This document shows positions 20,347-30,304 of a stretch of DNA of 64,000 nt, piece by piece. The notes beneath the pieces were generated by a model that ran no database searches, was not told the DNA's origin, and saw nothing but the letters and a program-made list of their open reading frames with translations. This DNA comes from Microbacterium amylolyticum (GTDB lineage: Bacteria > Actinomycetota > Actinomycetes > Actinomycetales > Microbacteriaceae). How positions within the stretch are numbered: position 1 is the first letter of the stretch; each line of letters starts with the position of its first letter. Made by a program: the position numbers and the translations under genes. The stretch spans positions 1 to 64,000 of the forward strand of contig NZ_CP049253.1 of NCBI RefSeq assembly GCF_011046975.1. Reading direction: 5' to 3'.

Positions 20347-21654
20347 ATGCGATTGATCGACCTCCGAGGCCGGTCGCTCTCGCCCGCCGAGCTTCTCACC
20401 GCCGTTCCCCGTGCGGCCGATGCCTTGCAGGCAGCGCAGGATGCGGCGCGCGACATCGTCGATGCCGTGCGGGAAGAGGGCGCAGACGCACTGCGCGATC
20501 AAGCGGAGCGATTCGATGGGGTTGTCGGGCACGACATCCGCGTTCCGTCTGCGCACATCGCCGAGGCCGTTGACGGCCTCTCGGACGATGTCCGTGCATC
20601 GCTCGAGGAAGCGATTCGGCGAGTGCGCACCGCGAGTGCCGCGCAGGTCCCTCCTGCCCAGGTCACCGAGCTTGCGGGAGGTGCGCGTGTTGCTCAACGG
20701 TGGCAACCCGTCTCACGGGCCGGTCTCTACATCCCCGGCGGTAAAGCCGTCTATCCGTCGAGCGTTGTGATGAACGTTGTTCCCGCGCAGGTCGCGGGCG
20801 TAGAGCACATCGCCATCGCCTCTCCTCCTCAGCGTGATGCCGGGGGTCGCGTTCACCCCACGATTCTGGCGGTAGCGGGCCTTCTCGGCATCGAAGAGGT
20901 GTATGCGATGGGCGGAGCCGGAGCAATCGGTGCGCTTGCCTTTGGCGTGCCCTCCCTCGGGCTTGACCCCGTTGACACCGTGACCGGCCCGGGCAATAAC
21001 TTCGTTGCCGCGGCAAAGCGCATCGTCTCTGGACGCGTAGGAATCGATGCGGAGGCGGGAGCAACCGAAATTCTCGTTGCGGCGGACGATTCCGCTGATG
21101 CTCGCCTGATCGCGTATGACCTGGTGAGCCAGGCCGAACACGATGAACAGGCGGGCGCTGTTCTCGTGACGGACTCCGCCGATCTCGCCGAGCGCGTTCA
21201 GGCCGCCGTTGCCGATATCGCGCCGCGCACACGTCACGCCGAGCGCGTGCAGACGGCGCTGGACGGCCCGCAGTCGGCTGTTGTTCTGGTTCAGGACCAA
21301 GCTGCCGTTGAGGCGTTTAGCAACGCATACGGTCCGGAGCACTTGGAGCTCCACCTGCGCGATGCGCGCGACGCGGTCAGCCGCTACACCAACGCTGGCG
21401 CCATTTTCGTCGGTGAGACAACGCCTGTCAGCCTCGGCGACTATATGGCCGGCTCCAATCACGTTCTCCCGACGGGCGGACAAGCGCGATACGCCTCTGG
21501 CCTTGGCGCCTATACCTTCCTGCGCGCGCAACAGGTCATTGAGTATGACCGAGGAGCGCTCAGCGACGTTGCCGCCCGGATTGTGGCGTTGGCAAACGAG
21601 GAGCAGCTGCCCGCGCACGGTGAGGCCGTGACCGCGCGGTTTTCGGACGCGTGA
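20347..21654 (+). CDS. hisD: Histidinol dehydrogenase
   Basis: HisD catalyses the last two NAD-dependent oxidations of histidine biosynthesis (histidinol to histidine). The ATG at 20347 follows GAAGGGCC and gives 435 residues; MRLIDLRGRSL is a typical N-terminus. Family motifs include GLYIPGGKAVYPSS near 125, GAGAIGALAFG near 195, DTVTGPGNNFV near 212, and the zinc/catalytic region EHLELHLRDA near 325 with GDYMAGSNHVLPTGGQAR near 370. The rest of the his pathway is not adjacent in this window. Confidence 0.96.
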   Translation: MRLIDLRGRSLSPAELLTAVPRAADALQAAQDAARDIVDAVREEGADALRDQAERFDGVVGHDIRVPSAHIAEAVDGLSDDVRASLEEAIRRVRTASAAQVPPAQVTELAGGARVAQRWQPVSRAGLYIPGGKAVYPSSVVMNVVPAQVAGVEHIAIASPPQRDAGGRVHPTILAVAGLLGIEEVYAMGGAGAIGALAFGVPSLGLDPVDTVTGPGNNFVAAAKRIVSGRVGIDAEAGATEILVAADDSADARLIAYDLVSQAEHDEQAGAVLVTDSADLAERVQAAVADIAPRTRHAERVQTALDGPQSAVVLVQDQAAVEAFSNAYGPEHLELHLRDARDAVSRYTNAGAIFVGETTPVSLGDYMAGSNHVLPTGGQARYASGLGAYTFLRAQQVIEYDRGALSDVAARIVALANEEQLPAHGEAVTARFSDA

Positions 21655-21687
21655 CGCTCAGGCGTTCCGGGATAGGGTAGGCGGGCT

Positions 21688-22155
21688 ATGCACTGCCCTT
21701 TCTGCCGCCATCCCGATTCGCGCGTTATCGACTCGCGCACGTCTGACGACGGCCTGTCCATCAGGCGACGTCGCCAGTGCCCCGAGTGTGGCGGACGATT
21801 CTCCACGGTCGAAACGGCCAGTCTCAACGTCGTGAAACGGTCGGGTGCTGTTGAGCCGTTCGCGCGGGAGAAGGTGATGTCGGGCGTCCGGAAGGCATGT
21901 CAGGGGCGGCCCGTCACCGACGATGATCTCGCGATCCTCGCTCAGCGCGTTGAGGAGGAGCTGCGTCAGACCGGCCAGAGCACCTTCGAGACAAATGACA
22001 TCGGTCTCGCCATCCTGGGGCCGCTGCGTGATCTTGATGAGGTCGCCTACCTGCGCTTCGCGAGTGTCTACCGTGCCTTCGAGTCGCTCGATGATTTCGA
22101 GGCAGCTATCGCCGAACTGCGCGCCGATCATCGGCGCGCCCCCCAGGAGGAGTAA
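21688..22155 (+). CDS. nrdR: Ribonucleotide-reductase transcriptional repressor
   Basis: NrdR senses nucleotides and represses ribonucleotide-reductase genes. The 155-residue protein has the N-terminal zinc ribbon with its four cysteines (CPFC and CPEC, within the first 34 residues), followed by an ATP-cone domain ([11 protein letters not shown] onward). A TAGGGT -10 box (21673-21678) lies 9 bases before the ATG, so transcription probably begins at or close to the start codon. It precedes pyrD by 6 bases and the two are likely one transcript. Confidence 0.96.
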   Translation: MHCPFCRHPDSRVIDSRTSDDGLSIRRRRQCPECGGRFSTVETASLNVVKRSGAVEPFAREKVMSGVRKACQGRPVTDDDLAILAQRVEEELRQTGQSTFETNDIGLAILGPLRDLDEVAYLRFASVYRAFESLDDFEAAIAELRADHRRAPQEE

Positions 22156-22161
22156 GCGCCC

Positions 22162-23175
22162 GTGTTTTACGACGCCGTTTTTCGCACTGTTTTCCGTCAT
22201 ATGGATCCGGAAACCGCTCATCATCTGGGTATGGCGGCGATTCGCGCGGCGGGGCTTCGTCCCATCGCCCCCGTCGTCGCGCGGTGGACGCGCCCGGACC
22301 CGGCTCTGCAGGTACGCACGATGGGGCTCACCTTTCCCACGCCGTTCGGTATGGCGGCCGGCTTCGATAAGAATGCCGTTGCCGTTCGGGGGCTGGAAGC
22401 CCTGGGCTTCGGACACGTCGAGGTGGGCACGGTCACGGCGATTCCGCAGCCTGGTAACCCCAAGCCGCGCCTGTTCCGCCTGATCGATGACAGGGCGCTC
22501 ATCAACCGCATGGGCTTCAACAACAATGGTGCGCGGGCAGCGGCGAAGCGCCTGGCACGACTGCGCAAGCGTGGTGCCATCATCGGCGCCAACATCGGAA
22601 AGAGCCGAGTTGTCGCTGTTGACGATGCAACCGCGGACTACGTGACAAGTGCGACGATGCTCGCTCCTCTTGCCGACTATCTCGCCGTGAACGTGTCGTC
22701 GCCCAATACTCCCGGACTGCGCGGTCTGCAAGCGGTGGAAACGCTCCGCCCACTTCTCGAAGCCGTGCGCGCGGCGGCGGGGAAGACACCGCTCCTGGTG
22801 AAGATTGCTCCCGATCTGTCGGACGACGAAGTGGCGGGAATCACCTCGCTCGCGGTCGAGGTCGGTCTCGACGGTCTGATCGCGACGAACACGACGATTT
22901 CGCGCGCGGGACTTGTCACGGATGACGAGAAGATCGAAACGATCGGTGCGGGCGGGTTGTCTGGTGCGCCGGTCAAGGAGCGGTCTCTTGAGGTTCTGAG
23001 GATTGTTCGTTCAACGGTTCCTGACGCCGATTTCTGCGTTATTTCTGCCGGCGGCGTCAGCACATCGGACGACGTACGCGAGCGGCTGGAGGCGGGCGCA
23101 ACGCTCGTGCAGGGCTACACCGAGTTCATCTACCGCGGCCCGGCGTGGGCGCACCAGATCAACCGCGGACTCTGA
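22162..23175 (+). CDS. pyrD: Dihydroorotate dehydrogenase, class 2 (quinone)
   Basis: The 337-residue FMN enzyme oxidises dihydroorotate to orotate at the membrane, passing electrons to menaquinone. The class 2 type is shown by the N-terminal extension (FYDAVFRTVFRHMDPETAH) that forms the quinone tunnel, and by NRMGFNNNGA near 115, the VNVSSPNTPGLR catalytic-serine loop near 175, NTTISR near 250, and the phosphate-binding SAGGVST. GTG start at 22162 follows an AGGAGGAG sequence that overlaps the nrdR 3' end. It ends before a bidirectional hairpin. Confidence 0.95.
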   Translation: MFYDAVFRTVFRHMDPETAHHLGMAAIRAAGLRPIAPVVARWTRPDPALQVRTMGLTFPTPFGMAAGFDKNAVAVRGLEALGFGHVEVGTVTAIPQPGNPKPRLFRLIDDRALINRMGFNNNGARAAAKRLARLRKRGAIIGANIGKSRVVAVDDATADYVTSATMLAPLADYLAVNVSSPNTPGLRGLQAVETLRPLLEAVRAAAGKTPLLVKIAPDLSDDEVAGITSLAVEVGLDGLIATNTTISRAGLVTDDEKIETIGAGGLSGAPVKERSLEVLRIVRSTVPDADFCVISAGGVSTSDDVRERLEAGATLVQGYTEFIYRGPAWAHQINRGL

Positions 23176-23185
23176 CGCATACGAA

Positions 23186-23215
23186 AAGGCGCCGTGCCAG
23201 CTGGCACGGCGCCTT
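23186..23215. terminator. Bidirectional terminator between pyrD and DUF3043 gene
   Basis: A perfect 15-base-pair palindrome (AAGGCGCCGTGCCAG and its complement, no loop beyond the turn) sits between two convergent genes, flanked by short A and T tracts. It can terminate transcription from both sides. Confidence 0.85.
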
Positions 23216-23226
23216 CGTGTATCTGC

Positions 23227-23787
23227 CTACATGCGCGGGTACTCGCCGCGCTTCGTCTGCGGCTTCGGGATGCGCATGAAGCGCATCTGGAGCGAGCGCA
23301 TGGCCGCATACCAGCCGAGGCCCTTTTCTCGCTTGTCCTCGCCGAACTTCTCCGCAACCTTCTTCTTCATCCGTCGGCCGAGCAGGATCATGTCGCCGAT
23401 GACGAAGATGATGTACACCCAGAGAAGGCCGAAGGACCAGACCTGCGTGAGCGTGGTCGGGATGAAGGTCATCACGATGACGACGATCATCATGGGCATG
23501 AGGAACTCGCCGAGGTGCCATCCGGCGTCGACCCAGTCGCGGACGAAGCGGCGCTGCGGGCCCCTGTCGCGGGGGCCGAGGAATCGCTCTTCGCCGTTGG
23601 CCATGCCGACGCGCGCGCGGTCCTGACGCTCGCGCATCTCGGCTCGCGCGGCCTTCTTCGCCTCCTTCGTCGTTGCGACGAGAGGGCGAACGCGCTTAGC
23701 CTCCTGTTCGGCGCGGGTTGGCGTTGGCCGTCCCTTACCGACGTTCGGAGTGGGGGTCGCGTCGTCTTCGGCAGCGTTCGTGGCCAT
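23227..23787 (-). CDS. DUF3043 membrane protein
   Basis: A 186-residue actinobacterial protein of the DUF3043 family. It has a charged, Arg/Lys/Ala-rich cytoplasmic N-terminus (about 70 residues), the family signature FLGPRDRGPQRRFVRDWVDA near 78-97, two membrane segments (about 100-118 and 122-140) and a basic tail. Function is unknown. It starts 50 bases from the divergently transcribed M20 peptidase gene. Confidence 0.88.
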   Translation of the reverse strand: MATNAAEDDATPTPNVGKGRPTPTRAEQEAKRVRPLVATTKEAKKAARAEMRERQDRARVGMANGEERFLGPRDRGPQRRFVRDWVDAGWHLGEFLMPMMIVVIVMTFIPTTLTQVWSFGLLWVYIIFVIGDMILLGRRMKKKVAEKFGEDKREKGLGWYAAMRSLQMRFMRIPKPQTKRGEYPRM

Positions 23788-23836
23788 AGAGGTACCTCAT
23801 GGGGTTCGAGTCGGGAATCCTTCTAAGATTACCCGC

Positions 23837-25261
23837 ATGACTTCCGGTTCGCTTGGGGATACGATCCCCGCAGAAGACCAGCCGCTGATTGAGGCCGTCG
23901 ACGGGGGGTTCCCGGCAGCGATCGACGACCTTGGTCACCTCGTGCGGATTCCCGGTATTGCGTGGCCTGCGTTCGATCAGCAACAGCTCGTTGCGAGCGC
24001 CGATCGCATCGCATCTCTCGCGGAAGAGACGGGCCTGTTTGACACTGTCGAGATCAAGCGCGCTCCGCTCACGGATGCGCAGGATGGCGAGCTGGGGCAG
24101 CCCGCCGTGCTCGCGGTTCGCGCCGCCCGGGCTGGACGCCCCACCGTGATGCTCTATGCGCACCACGACGTTCAGCCTCCCGGCGACGACGAGCTCTGGA
24201 ACACCCCGCCATTCGAGCCGACCGTGCGGGATGGGCGGATCTACGCGCGCGGTGCGGCAGACGACAAAGCAGGGGTGATGACGCACATCGCGTCGTTGCG
24301 TGCCCTTGCCGAGGTGGTCGGGACCGAGAACCTCGACGTCGGTCTCGTTCTGTTCATCGAGGGGGAAGAAGAGTACGGATCACGATCTTTCGCCCCGTTC
24401 CTCGCCGAGAACGCCGAGCAGATGCGGTCCGACGTCATTGTTGTCGCCGATTCGGGCAACTGGGATTCGACGACGCCCGCTCTGACCGTTTCGTTGCGCG
24501 GAAACACGACGTTCCACCTGACGGTGCGCACGCTCGACCACGCGTCGCACTCGGGAATGTTTGGTGGTGCTGTGCCAGACGCCATGATGGCGACGATTCG
24601 TCTCCTGAACTCCCTGTGGGACGAAAACGGCGCTGTTGCGGTGGACGGACTCGCCGTGCGCGACACCGCAACTCCCGAATACGACGAGGCCATGCTTCGC
24701 GACGAGACGGGGCTCCTGAACGGCGTGCAGCCGATTGGCGACGGAACGATCCTCAGTCGAATCTGGAACAAGCCGACCGTGACCGTGACGGGCATCGACC
24801 ACACGTCCGTCGCACACGCCAGCAACACCCTCGCGCCTGAGATCACGGTCGTCGTCAGCTGCCGGGTTGCACCGGGCCAGTCTGCGGCCGATGCGTACGA
24901 GGCGATCCGGACGCATCTGCTGAACAACGCACCATACGGGGCCCATCTTTCCTTTAGCGAAGTTGACCTGGGTGACGGATTCCTCGTCGACACAACGGGC
25001 TGGGCGGTCGAAGAGGTCCGTGCCGCGCTCGCTGACGGATACGACGCGGAACCCGTTGATTACGGAGTCGGTGGATCGATTCCTTTTATCTCAGACCTGG
25101 TTGAGCGCTTCCCCGAGGCACAGATCCTCGTGACCGGTGTTGAGGATCCCCATTCGCGCGCGCACAGCCCCAACGAATCTCTTCACATCGACACGTTCCG
25201 GCACGCCATTCGCTCGGAAACGCTGATGCTCGCGCGGATGAACCGCCGGACAAAGCCGTAA
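23837..25261 (+). CDS. M20-family metallopeptidase (dipeptidase)
   Basis: A 474-residue zinc aminoacylase/dipeptidase of the M20 family. Metal ligands are in YAHHDVQPPG (about residue 102), RGAADDKAG near 136 and the catalytic EGEEEYGS near 172; the lid domain follows around 210-350, and a C-terminal histidine lies in EDPHSRAHSPNE. Many actinobacterial relatives are annotated as dipeptidases or CNDP-like; substrate is not determined. The ATG at 23837 has TAAGAT (23824-23829) 7 bases upstream, indicating a leaderless message and supporting this start over upstream in-frame codons. Confidence 0.92.
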   Translation: MTSGSLGDTIPAEDQPLIEAVDGGFPAAIDDLGHLVRIPGIAWPAFDQQQLVASADRIASLAEETGLFDTVEIKRAPLTDAQDGELGQPAVLAVRAARAGRPTVMLYAHHDVQPPGDDELWNTPPFEPTVRDGRIYARGAADDKAGVMTHIASLRALAEVVGTENLDVGLVLFIEGEEEYGSRSFAPFLAENAEQMRSDVIVVADSGNWDSTTPALTVSLRGNTTFHLTVRTLDHASHSGMFGGAVPDAMMATIRLLNSLWDENGAVAVDGLAVRDTATPEYDEAMLRDETGLLNGVQPIGDGTILSRIWNKPTVTVTGIDHTSVAHASNTLAPEITVVVSCRVAPGQSAADAYEAIRTHLLNNAPYGAHLSFSEVDLGDGFLVDTTGWAVEEVRAALADGYDAEPVDYGVGGSIPFISDLVERFPEAQILVTGVEDPHSRAHSPNESLHIDTFRHAIRSETLMLARMNRRTKP

Positions 25262-25356
25262 CGATCGCGGTGCCCGGCGACCTCAGTGCCATGAACCGGG
25301 TTTAGACTCGATTCACCAGCCGCTGCGTGCGGTGACCATCCGGAGAGGAGACCGTC

Positions 25357-25722
25357 ATGACAGACGCCACGACGACTGCCGATGCGCCAGAGCGTGCGCA
25401 CGGTGTTGGCCTCACTGACGCCGCCGCGGCCAAGGTGAAGAGCCTGCTTGAGCAGGAGGGACGCGATGATCTTCGACTTCGCGTTGCCGTGCAGCCCGGA
25501 GGTTGCTCCGGCCTGATCTACCAGCTGTACTTCGACGAGCGTTACCTCGAAGGTGACGAGACCGTCGACTTCGACGGCGTCGAGGTCATCATTGACAGCA
25601 TGTCAGTTCCCTATCTCGACGGCGCGTCGATCGACTTCAAAGACACGATCGCCGAGCAGGGGTTCACAATTGACAACCCCAACGCATCGGGAAGTTGCGC
25701 CTGCGGCGATAGCTTCCACTGA
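25357..25722 (+). CDS. erpA: A-type iron-sulfur cluster insertion protein (ErpA/IscA-like)
   Basis: A 121-residue HesB/IscA-fold protein that carries or inserts Fe-S clusters into apo-proteins. The three expected cysteines are present: one in QPGGCSGLIY near residue 50 and the CxC pair in GSCACGDSFH at the C-terminus. The first ~20 residues are a variable tail. Its neighbours ctaC/ctaD and, further on, the Rieske protein gene fit a respiration context, but a specific client is inference. A strong terminator follows immediately. Confidence 0.92.
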   Translation: MTDATTTADAPERAHGVGLTDAAAAKVKSLLEQEGRDDLRLRVAVQPGGCSGLIYQLYFDERYLEGDETVDFDGVEVIIDSMSVPYLDGASIDFKDTIAEQGFTIDNPNASGSCACGDSFH

Positions 25723-25732
25723 TCACACCCAG

Positions 25733-25770
25733 AAAAGGGGTCCCGCGCCATGTGGCGCGGGACCCCTTTT
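25733..25770. terminator. Rho-independent terminator after the Fe-S carrier gene
   Basis: An 18-base-pair perfect stem (AAAAGGGGTCCCGCGCCA and its complement) with a two-base loop, ending in TTTT. It separates the erpA-type gene from the ctaC promoter region. Confidence 0.92.
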
Positions 25771-25883
25771 CGTTGCCATGAAACCCATCGTTTCCGCGCG
25801 ACGTGCGGGGTCGGTGGCATAAATCGGGTGGCACCTTGCCATAGGATGGTTCTTAGCCACATCCATGTTCGAAAGGTGAATTC

Positions 25884-26786
25884 GTGCCGTCGAAACGCCG
25901 AATCCGCTGGGCCACGGTCCCGCTGATCGCCGCGGCTACTGCTGCGCTCGCGGGGTGCACCCCCACTGAGCTCCACGGATACTTGCCCGGATTCGATGAA
26001 TCCGGCGTTCCCGCGACCAACCAGACCGAAGGCCTTGCCTCGCTCTGGGTCGGATCCTGGATCGTGGCGCTTGTCGTCGGTGTCATTACGTGGGGCCTCA
26101 TGCTCTGGGCGATGATCGTCTACCGCCGCAGGAAGGGCCAGACCGGCCTCCCCGTGCAGCTGCGCTACAACATGCCGATCGAGATCTTCTTCACCTCGGT
26201 GCCGCTGATTCTCGTTATCGGCCTGTTCGCCTTCACGGCTCGTGAGCAGGCAGCGGTTGAAAAGGCCTGGGAAGACGACGAAGTTGACGTCGAGATCACG
26301 GCGATCGCTAAGCAGTGGGCCTGGGACTTCCAGTACGAGGACGCCACCGCTGGCGGCGAGCCCGTGTACTCCATGGGCATCCAGGCTCAGCCTGCCGCTA
26401 ACGGTGACATCGACACCGACAAGCTGCCGCGCCTGGTGCTTCCCGTTGACCAGAAGGTGACGATCAAGCTCACCTCGCGCGATGTGATCCACTCGTTCTG
26501 GATTATCGACTTCCTGTACAAGAAGGACATGTACATCGGTCACGACAACTCGTGGTCGTTTATTCCCACGCGTGAGGGCACGTACGCCGGCAAGTGCGCC
26601 GAGCTGTGCGGTGAGTTCCACTCGATGATGCTCTTCGAGGTCGACGTCGTCAGCGAGGCCGAGTACGAGGAGTACCTCTCCTCACTCGAGGCCGCTGGTC
26701 AAACCGGAGACATCAACGACGCGTACAAGCGTCTGCAGAACAACCCGGCGCAGGCGAACTTGACGCCGGCCGAGGAAGGACACTGA
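25884..26786 (+). CDS. ctaC: Cytochrome c oxidase subunit II
   Basis: Subunit II of the aa3 oxidase; it receives electrons through its CuA centre from the cytochrome bc1 side. GTG start at 25884 follows GAAAGGTG. The N-terminus is a lipoprotein signal with lipobox LAGC (cysteine near residue 30), then two membrane segments (about 50-75 and 95-115). The extracytoplasmic cupredoxin domain shows WAWDFQY near 150 and the CuA ligands in [12 protein letters not shown] near 238-249. ctaD follows after two bases. Confidence 0.96.
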   Translation: MPSKRRIRWATVPLIAAATAALAGCTPTELHGYLPGFDESGVPATNQTEGLASLWVGSWIVALVVGVITWGLMLWAMIVYRRRKGQTGLPVQLRYNMPIEIFFTSVPLILVIGLFAFTAREQAAVEKAWEDDEVDVEITAIAKQWAWDFQYEDATAGGEPVYSMGIQAQPAANGDIDTDKLPRLVLPVDQKVTIKLTSRDVIHSFWIIDFLYKKDMYIGHDNSWSFIPTREGTYAGKCAELCGEFHSMMLFEVDVVSEAEYEEYLSSLEAAGQTGDINDAYKRLQNNPAQANLTPAEEGH

Positions 26787-26788
26787 TC

Positions 26789-28522
26789 GTGGGCACGTCC
26801 ACCATCAACGAGCGTTCGCGCACCCTTCCGCCGCGCCAGGCTGCTCTGATGAGCGGGTCGCGCGTCGGTCAGAAGGGCAACGTGATCGTCAACTGGATCA
26901 CGTCGACCGACCACAAGACCATCGGGTACATGTACCTGATCACGTCGGTGCTGTTCTTCTGCCTCGGCGGTGTGATGGCGCTGATTATTCGCGCTGAGCT
27001 CTTCGAGCCCGGAATGCAGATCATTCCGACGAAGGAGCAGTACAACCAGCTGTTCACGATGCACGGCACCGTGATGTTGCTGATGTTCGCGACGCCGCTG
27101 TTCGCCGGATTCGCCAACATTCTGCTTCCGCTGCAGATCGGTGCGCCCGACGTCGCTTTCCCGCGTCTGAACGCCTTCGCTTTCTGGCTGTTCACCTTCG
27201 GTTCGCTCATCGCGGTCGCCGGATTCCTCACCCCGCAGGGCGCCGCATCGTTCGGTTGGTTCGCGTATCAGCCTCTGGCGAATGCGTCGTTCTCGCCCGG
27301 TGTCGGTGGGCACCTCTGGATGGTCGGCCTCGGAATCTCTGGTTTCGGAACGATCTTCGGTGGTGTGAACTTCATCACGACGATCATCACGATGCGTGCT
27401 CCGGGCATGACGATGTGGCGTATGCCGATCTTCACGTGGAACACCCTGGTGACCAGCCTGCTGATCCTCATCGCGTTCCCGGTTCTCGCCGCGGCCATGT
27501 TTGCTGCTGCAAGTGACCGCATCCTCGGATCGCACGTGTACGACCCACAGTCGGGCGGTGTTCTGCTGTGGCAGCACCTGTTCTGGTTCTTCGGACACCC
27601 CGAGGTGTACATCATCGCGTTGCCGTTCTTCGGCATTGTCTCCGAGATCTTCCCGGTGTTCAGCCGCAAGCCGATCTTCGGTTACAAGACGCTGGTGTAC
27701 GCGACGATCGCCATCGCCGCGCTCTCCGTTTCGGTGTGGGCGCACCACATGTACGTCACCGGTGCTGTTCTGCTGCCGTTCTTCGCCTTGATGACGATGC
27801 TCATCGCGGTTCCAACGGGTGTGAAGATCTTTAACTGGATCGGCACGATGTGGCGAGGCTCGCTCACCTTCGAGACGCCGATGCTGTTCTCACTCGGCTT
27901 CCTGGTCTCGTTCGTGTTCGGTGGTTTGACGGGTGTCATTCTGTCGTCGCCTCCGCTCGACTTCCACCTGAGCGATTCGTACTTCGTTGTTGCTCACTTC
28001 CACTACGTCGTCTTCGGAACGGTTGTCTTCGCGATGTTCGCGGGCTTCTACTTCTGGTGGCCGAAGTGGACCGGAAAGATGCTGAACGAGCGTCTGGGCT
28101 ACGTGCACTTCTGGTTGCTGTTCATCGGCTTCCACATGACGTTCCTCATCCAGCACTGGCTGGGCGTAGACGGCATGGTTCGCCGCTACGCGGATTACTC
28201 TGAGGCCGACGGTTGGACGTGGCAGAACCAGCTGTCGACGATCGGTGCGATTGTGATCGCTGCATCGATGATTCCGTTCTTCCTCAACGTGTGGATCACG
28301 GCGCGCAAGGCGCCCAAGGTCACGGTCAACGACCCGTGGGGTTACGGCGGATCGCTGGAGTGGGCAACGAGCTGCCCGCCGCCCCGTCACAACTTCACGT
28401 CGATTCCGCGTATCCGTTCCGAGCGTCCCGCGTTCGATTTGAACCACCCCGAAGCGGCCGAAGACTACGCTGCTCCCGGCAAAGCCACGGAACCGGGGCA
28501 GCAGGAAGGACGTAACTCATGA
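26789..28522 (+). CDS. ctaD: Cytochrome c oxidase subunit I
   Basis: The 577-residue catalytic subunit with heme a, and the heme a3-CuB site where oxygen is reduced. It has twelve membrane segments. Signature residues: [10 protein letters not shown] (heme a histidine) near residue 91, [11 protein letters not shown] near 265 with the Tyr-cross-linked CuB histidine, WAHHMYVTG near 315 and the [14 protein letters not shown] heme-binding segment near 395. It is co-transcribed with ctaC (2-base gap) and ctaF (ATGA overlap). Confidence 0.97.
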   Translation: MGTSTINERSRTLPPRQAALMSGSRVGQKGNVIVNWITSTDHKTIGYMYLITSVLFFCLGGVMALIIRAELFEPGMQIIPTKEQYNQLFTMHGTVMLLMFATPLFAGFANILLPLQIGAPDVAFPRLNAFAFWLFTFGSLIAVAGFLTPQGAASFGWFAYQPLANASFSPGVGGHLWMVGLGISGFGTIFGGVNFITTIITMRAPGMTMWRMPIFTWNTLVTSLLILIAFPVLAAAMFAAASDRILGSHVYDPQSGGVLLWQHLFWFFGHPEVYIIALPFFGIVSEIFPVFSRKPIFGYKTLVYATIAIAALSVSVWAHHMYVTGAVLLPFFALMTMLIAVPTGVKIFNWIGTMWRGSLTFETPMLFSLGFLVSFVFGGLTGVILSSPPLDFHLSDSYFVVAHFHYVVFGTVVFAMFAGFYFWWPKWTGKMLNERLGYVHFWLLFIGFHMTFLIQHWLGVDGMVRRYADYSEADGWTWQNQLSTIGAIVIAASMIPFFLNVWITARKAPKVTVNDPWGYGGSLEWATSCPPPRHNFTSIPRIRSERPAFDLNHPEAAEDYAAPGKATEPGQQEGRNS

Positions 28523-28956
28523 AATCCCAGATTGCGATCTGGTGGGTTCTCACCGCTTTCTTCTTCCTTTGCTTCGCGGGATACACGGTCTGGAGCATCA
28601 TCGCTCACTGGACCGGTGACTGGGTAACCAGCATCGAGTGGGTGGGGTCAACGTCCCTTCTCTTCTCCGGCTTCCTGGCAGCAATGATCGGTTTCTTCGT
28701 GTGGCGGTGGCACCGCGCTCAGAAGGGCGTTGAGCTTCCTGAGGACCGTCTCGAGGCAACGATCGACGAGGGCGAAGTGGAGCAGGGCGAGTTCAGCCCC
28801 TGGTCCTGGTGGCCTCTCGTGCTTGCCGCTGCTCCCGCCGTTGCGGTGGTTTCGCTGGCAACGGCACACTTCCTCATCCCGCTCGCGATTGCTCTTCTGG
28901 CAATCGGTCTGGTGGGCTGGGTCTACGAGTACTACCGCGGAAACTTCGCGCGCTGA
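28519..28956 (+). CDS. ctaF: Actinobacterial cytochrome c oxidase subunit IV
   Basis: A 145-residue accessory subunit of the actinobacterial aa3 oxidase. Four hydrophobic segments are visible, with a short acidic loop ([20 protein letters not shown]) between the second and third, which is typical of the family. The start overlaps the ctaD stop, and a strong terminator lies 14 bases after the stop, so it closes the ctaC-ctaD-ctaF operon. Subunit III (ctaE) is encoded elsewhere in the window, next to qcrCAB, as in other Actinobacteria. Confidence 0.9.
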   Translation: MKSQIAIWWVLTAFFFLCFAGYTVWSIIAHWTGDWVTSIEWVGSTSLLFSGFLAAMIGFFVWRWHRAQKGVELPEDRLEATIDEGEVEQGEFSPWSWWPLVLAAAPAVAVVSLATAHFLIPLAIALLAIGLVGWVYEYYRGNFAR

Positions 28957-28970
28957 CCTTCCGCGATGCT

Positions 28971-29004
28971 GGCCCCGGATCCTTCAGGGATCCGGGGCCT
29001 TTTG
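28971..29004 (+). terminator. Terminator of the ctaCDF operon
   Basis: A perfect 12-base-pair stem (GGCCCCGGATCC with its complement) and a 5-base loop, followed by TTTT. Confidence 0.92.
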
Positions 29005-29028
29005 CGTGCACTTTGCACTTCTCTACTA

Positions 29029-29053
29029 AACACTGTTCAATGAACAGTGTTCA
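29029..29053. promoter_or_regulatory. BioQ-like operator upstream of bioB
   Basis: Two overlapping dyads lie just upstream of bioB. One is a perfect palindrome with 11-base arms around A29040 (AACACTGTTCA and its complement, 29029-29051). The other, 29041-29053, reads TGAAC-AGT-GTTCA, which matches the TGAAC-N3-GTTAC-type site known for BioQ, the TetR-family biotin repressor of Actinobacteria. No bioQ gene lies in the window, so the regulator assignment is by motif only. Confidence 0.7.
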
Positions 29054-29085
29054 GTGCGATGGGTACAGAGAAGAGGCGTAACGGC

Positions 29086-30189
29086 ATGTCGAGAACGATG
29101 ACCACACGGTGCGAGGCGTCAGGGGCCGATGTCGCGGACTTCTTCGAGCTCGTGGGGCGGATCCAGCGCGGACACACTCTGGCGGCGGCTGAGGCGCTTT
29201 CTGCGCTCCGAGCGCCCGATTCCCAGACGATGTCTCTCATCGCGGCGGCCGGGATGCTCCGCCAGGCGCACTTTGGTCGCACGGTGAAGGTGAACTATCT
29301 CGTCAACCTCAAGTCGGGGCTGTGCGCAGAAGACTGCTCCTACTGTTCGCAGCGTCTGGGGTCGACATCCCAGATCTTGAAGTACACGTGGATTTCGACG
29401 GAAGAAGCGGCCAAACAGGCGCAGCACGGTATTGACGGCGGCGCTTCACGCGTGTGCTTGGTGGCGTCGGGGCGCGGACCCAGCGATCGAGATGTGCAGC
29501 GCGTTGCGGACATGATCGGGCGAGTCAAAGAAGATCACCCCGACGTTGAGGTGTGCGCGTGCCTCGGACTCCTGCGCGAGCGCCACGCGCAGAAGCTTGC
29601 TGAGGCCGGCGCAGACGCGTACAACCACAACATCAACACGGCCGAGTCGCTGTACGACGACATCTGCACAACGCACTCGTATCAGGACCGTGTCGACACG
29701 GTCGAGACGGCTAAAGGGGCAGGAATGTCTCCCTGCTCGGGGCTGATTGTTGGGATGGGGGAGAGCGATGAGCAGGTGGTCGAGGCCGTTTTCGCTCTTC
29801 GCGAGATGGGGAGCGATTCGATCCCCGTGAATTTCCTCATGCCGTTCGACGGCACACCGCTGGAAGGAACTCACGAGCTCTCGCCGATGCAGTGCCTCCG
29901 GATTCTCGCGATGGTGCGGTTGGCATGCCCCGACCGCGAGGTCCGTATCGCGGGTGGCAGAGAGATGCATCTCCGTAGTTTGCAATCCGTGGCGCTCGAG
30001 GTCGCCAACTCGCTCTTTCTCGGTGATTATCTGACCAGTGAGGGACAAGACGCGAAGGATGATGTGGCGATGATCGCCGATGCCGGATTCACGGTTCTCG
30101 GACACGGGGACGTCGCGGGTACGGACGCTGAACCGGTACCCGCACTTCGCCGTCGAGGGACAGGGACTGCCGCGCGTCCGAACGCGTAG
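29086..30189 (+). CDS. bioB: Biotin synthase
   Basis: BioB is the radical-SAM enzyme that inserts sulfur into dethiobiotin. The CxxxCxxC cluster motif is in [10 protein letters not shown] near residue 85; [11 protein letters not shown] near 180 and the [2Fe-2S] ligands further on are also present. I chose the ATG at 29086, which has an AAGAGG ribosome-binding site 9 bases upstream (367 residues); starts at 29047 or 29059 would extend the protein into the operator. The gene stands alone without bioA, bioD or bioF nearby. Repression by biotin through BioQ is likely. Confidence 0.94.
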   Translation: MSRTMTTRCEASGADVADFFELVGRIQRGHTLAAAEALSALRAPDSQTMSLIAAAGMLRQAHFGRTVKVNYLVNLKSGLCAEDCSYCSQRLGSTSQILKYTWISTEEAAKQAQHGIDGGASRVCLVASGRGPSDRDVQRVADMIGRVKEDHPDVEVCACLGLLRERHAQKLAEAGADAYNHNINTAESLYDDICTTHSYQDRVDTVETAKGAGMSPCSGLIVGMGESDEQVVEAVFALREMGSDSIPVNFLMPFDGTPLEGTHELSPMQCLRILAMVRLACPDREVRIAGGREMHLRSLQSVALEVANSLFLGDYLTSEGQDAKDDVAMIADAGFTVLGHGDVAGTDAEPVPALRRRGTGTAARPNA

Positions 30190-30304
30190 GGTGCCCTATC
30201 CTTCCGCCGTCGCCCCTTGACGTCCGGACGAAGAACTCGTGGCCGAACAATGAAAAGGCTGGGAGGGTGCGCGCAAAGACGGGTCACAGCGGCAGAATGA
30301 GGGC

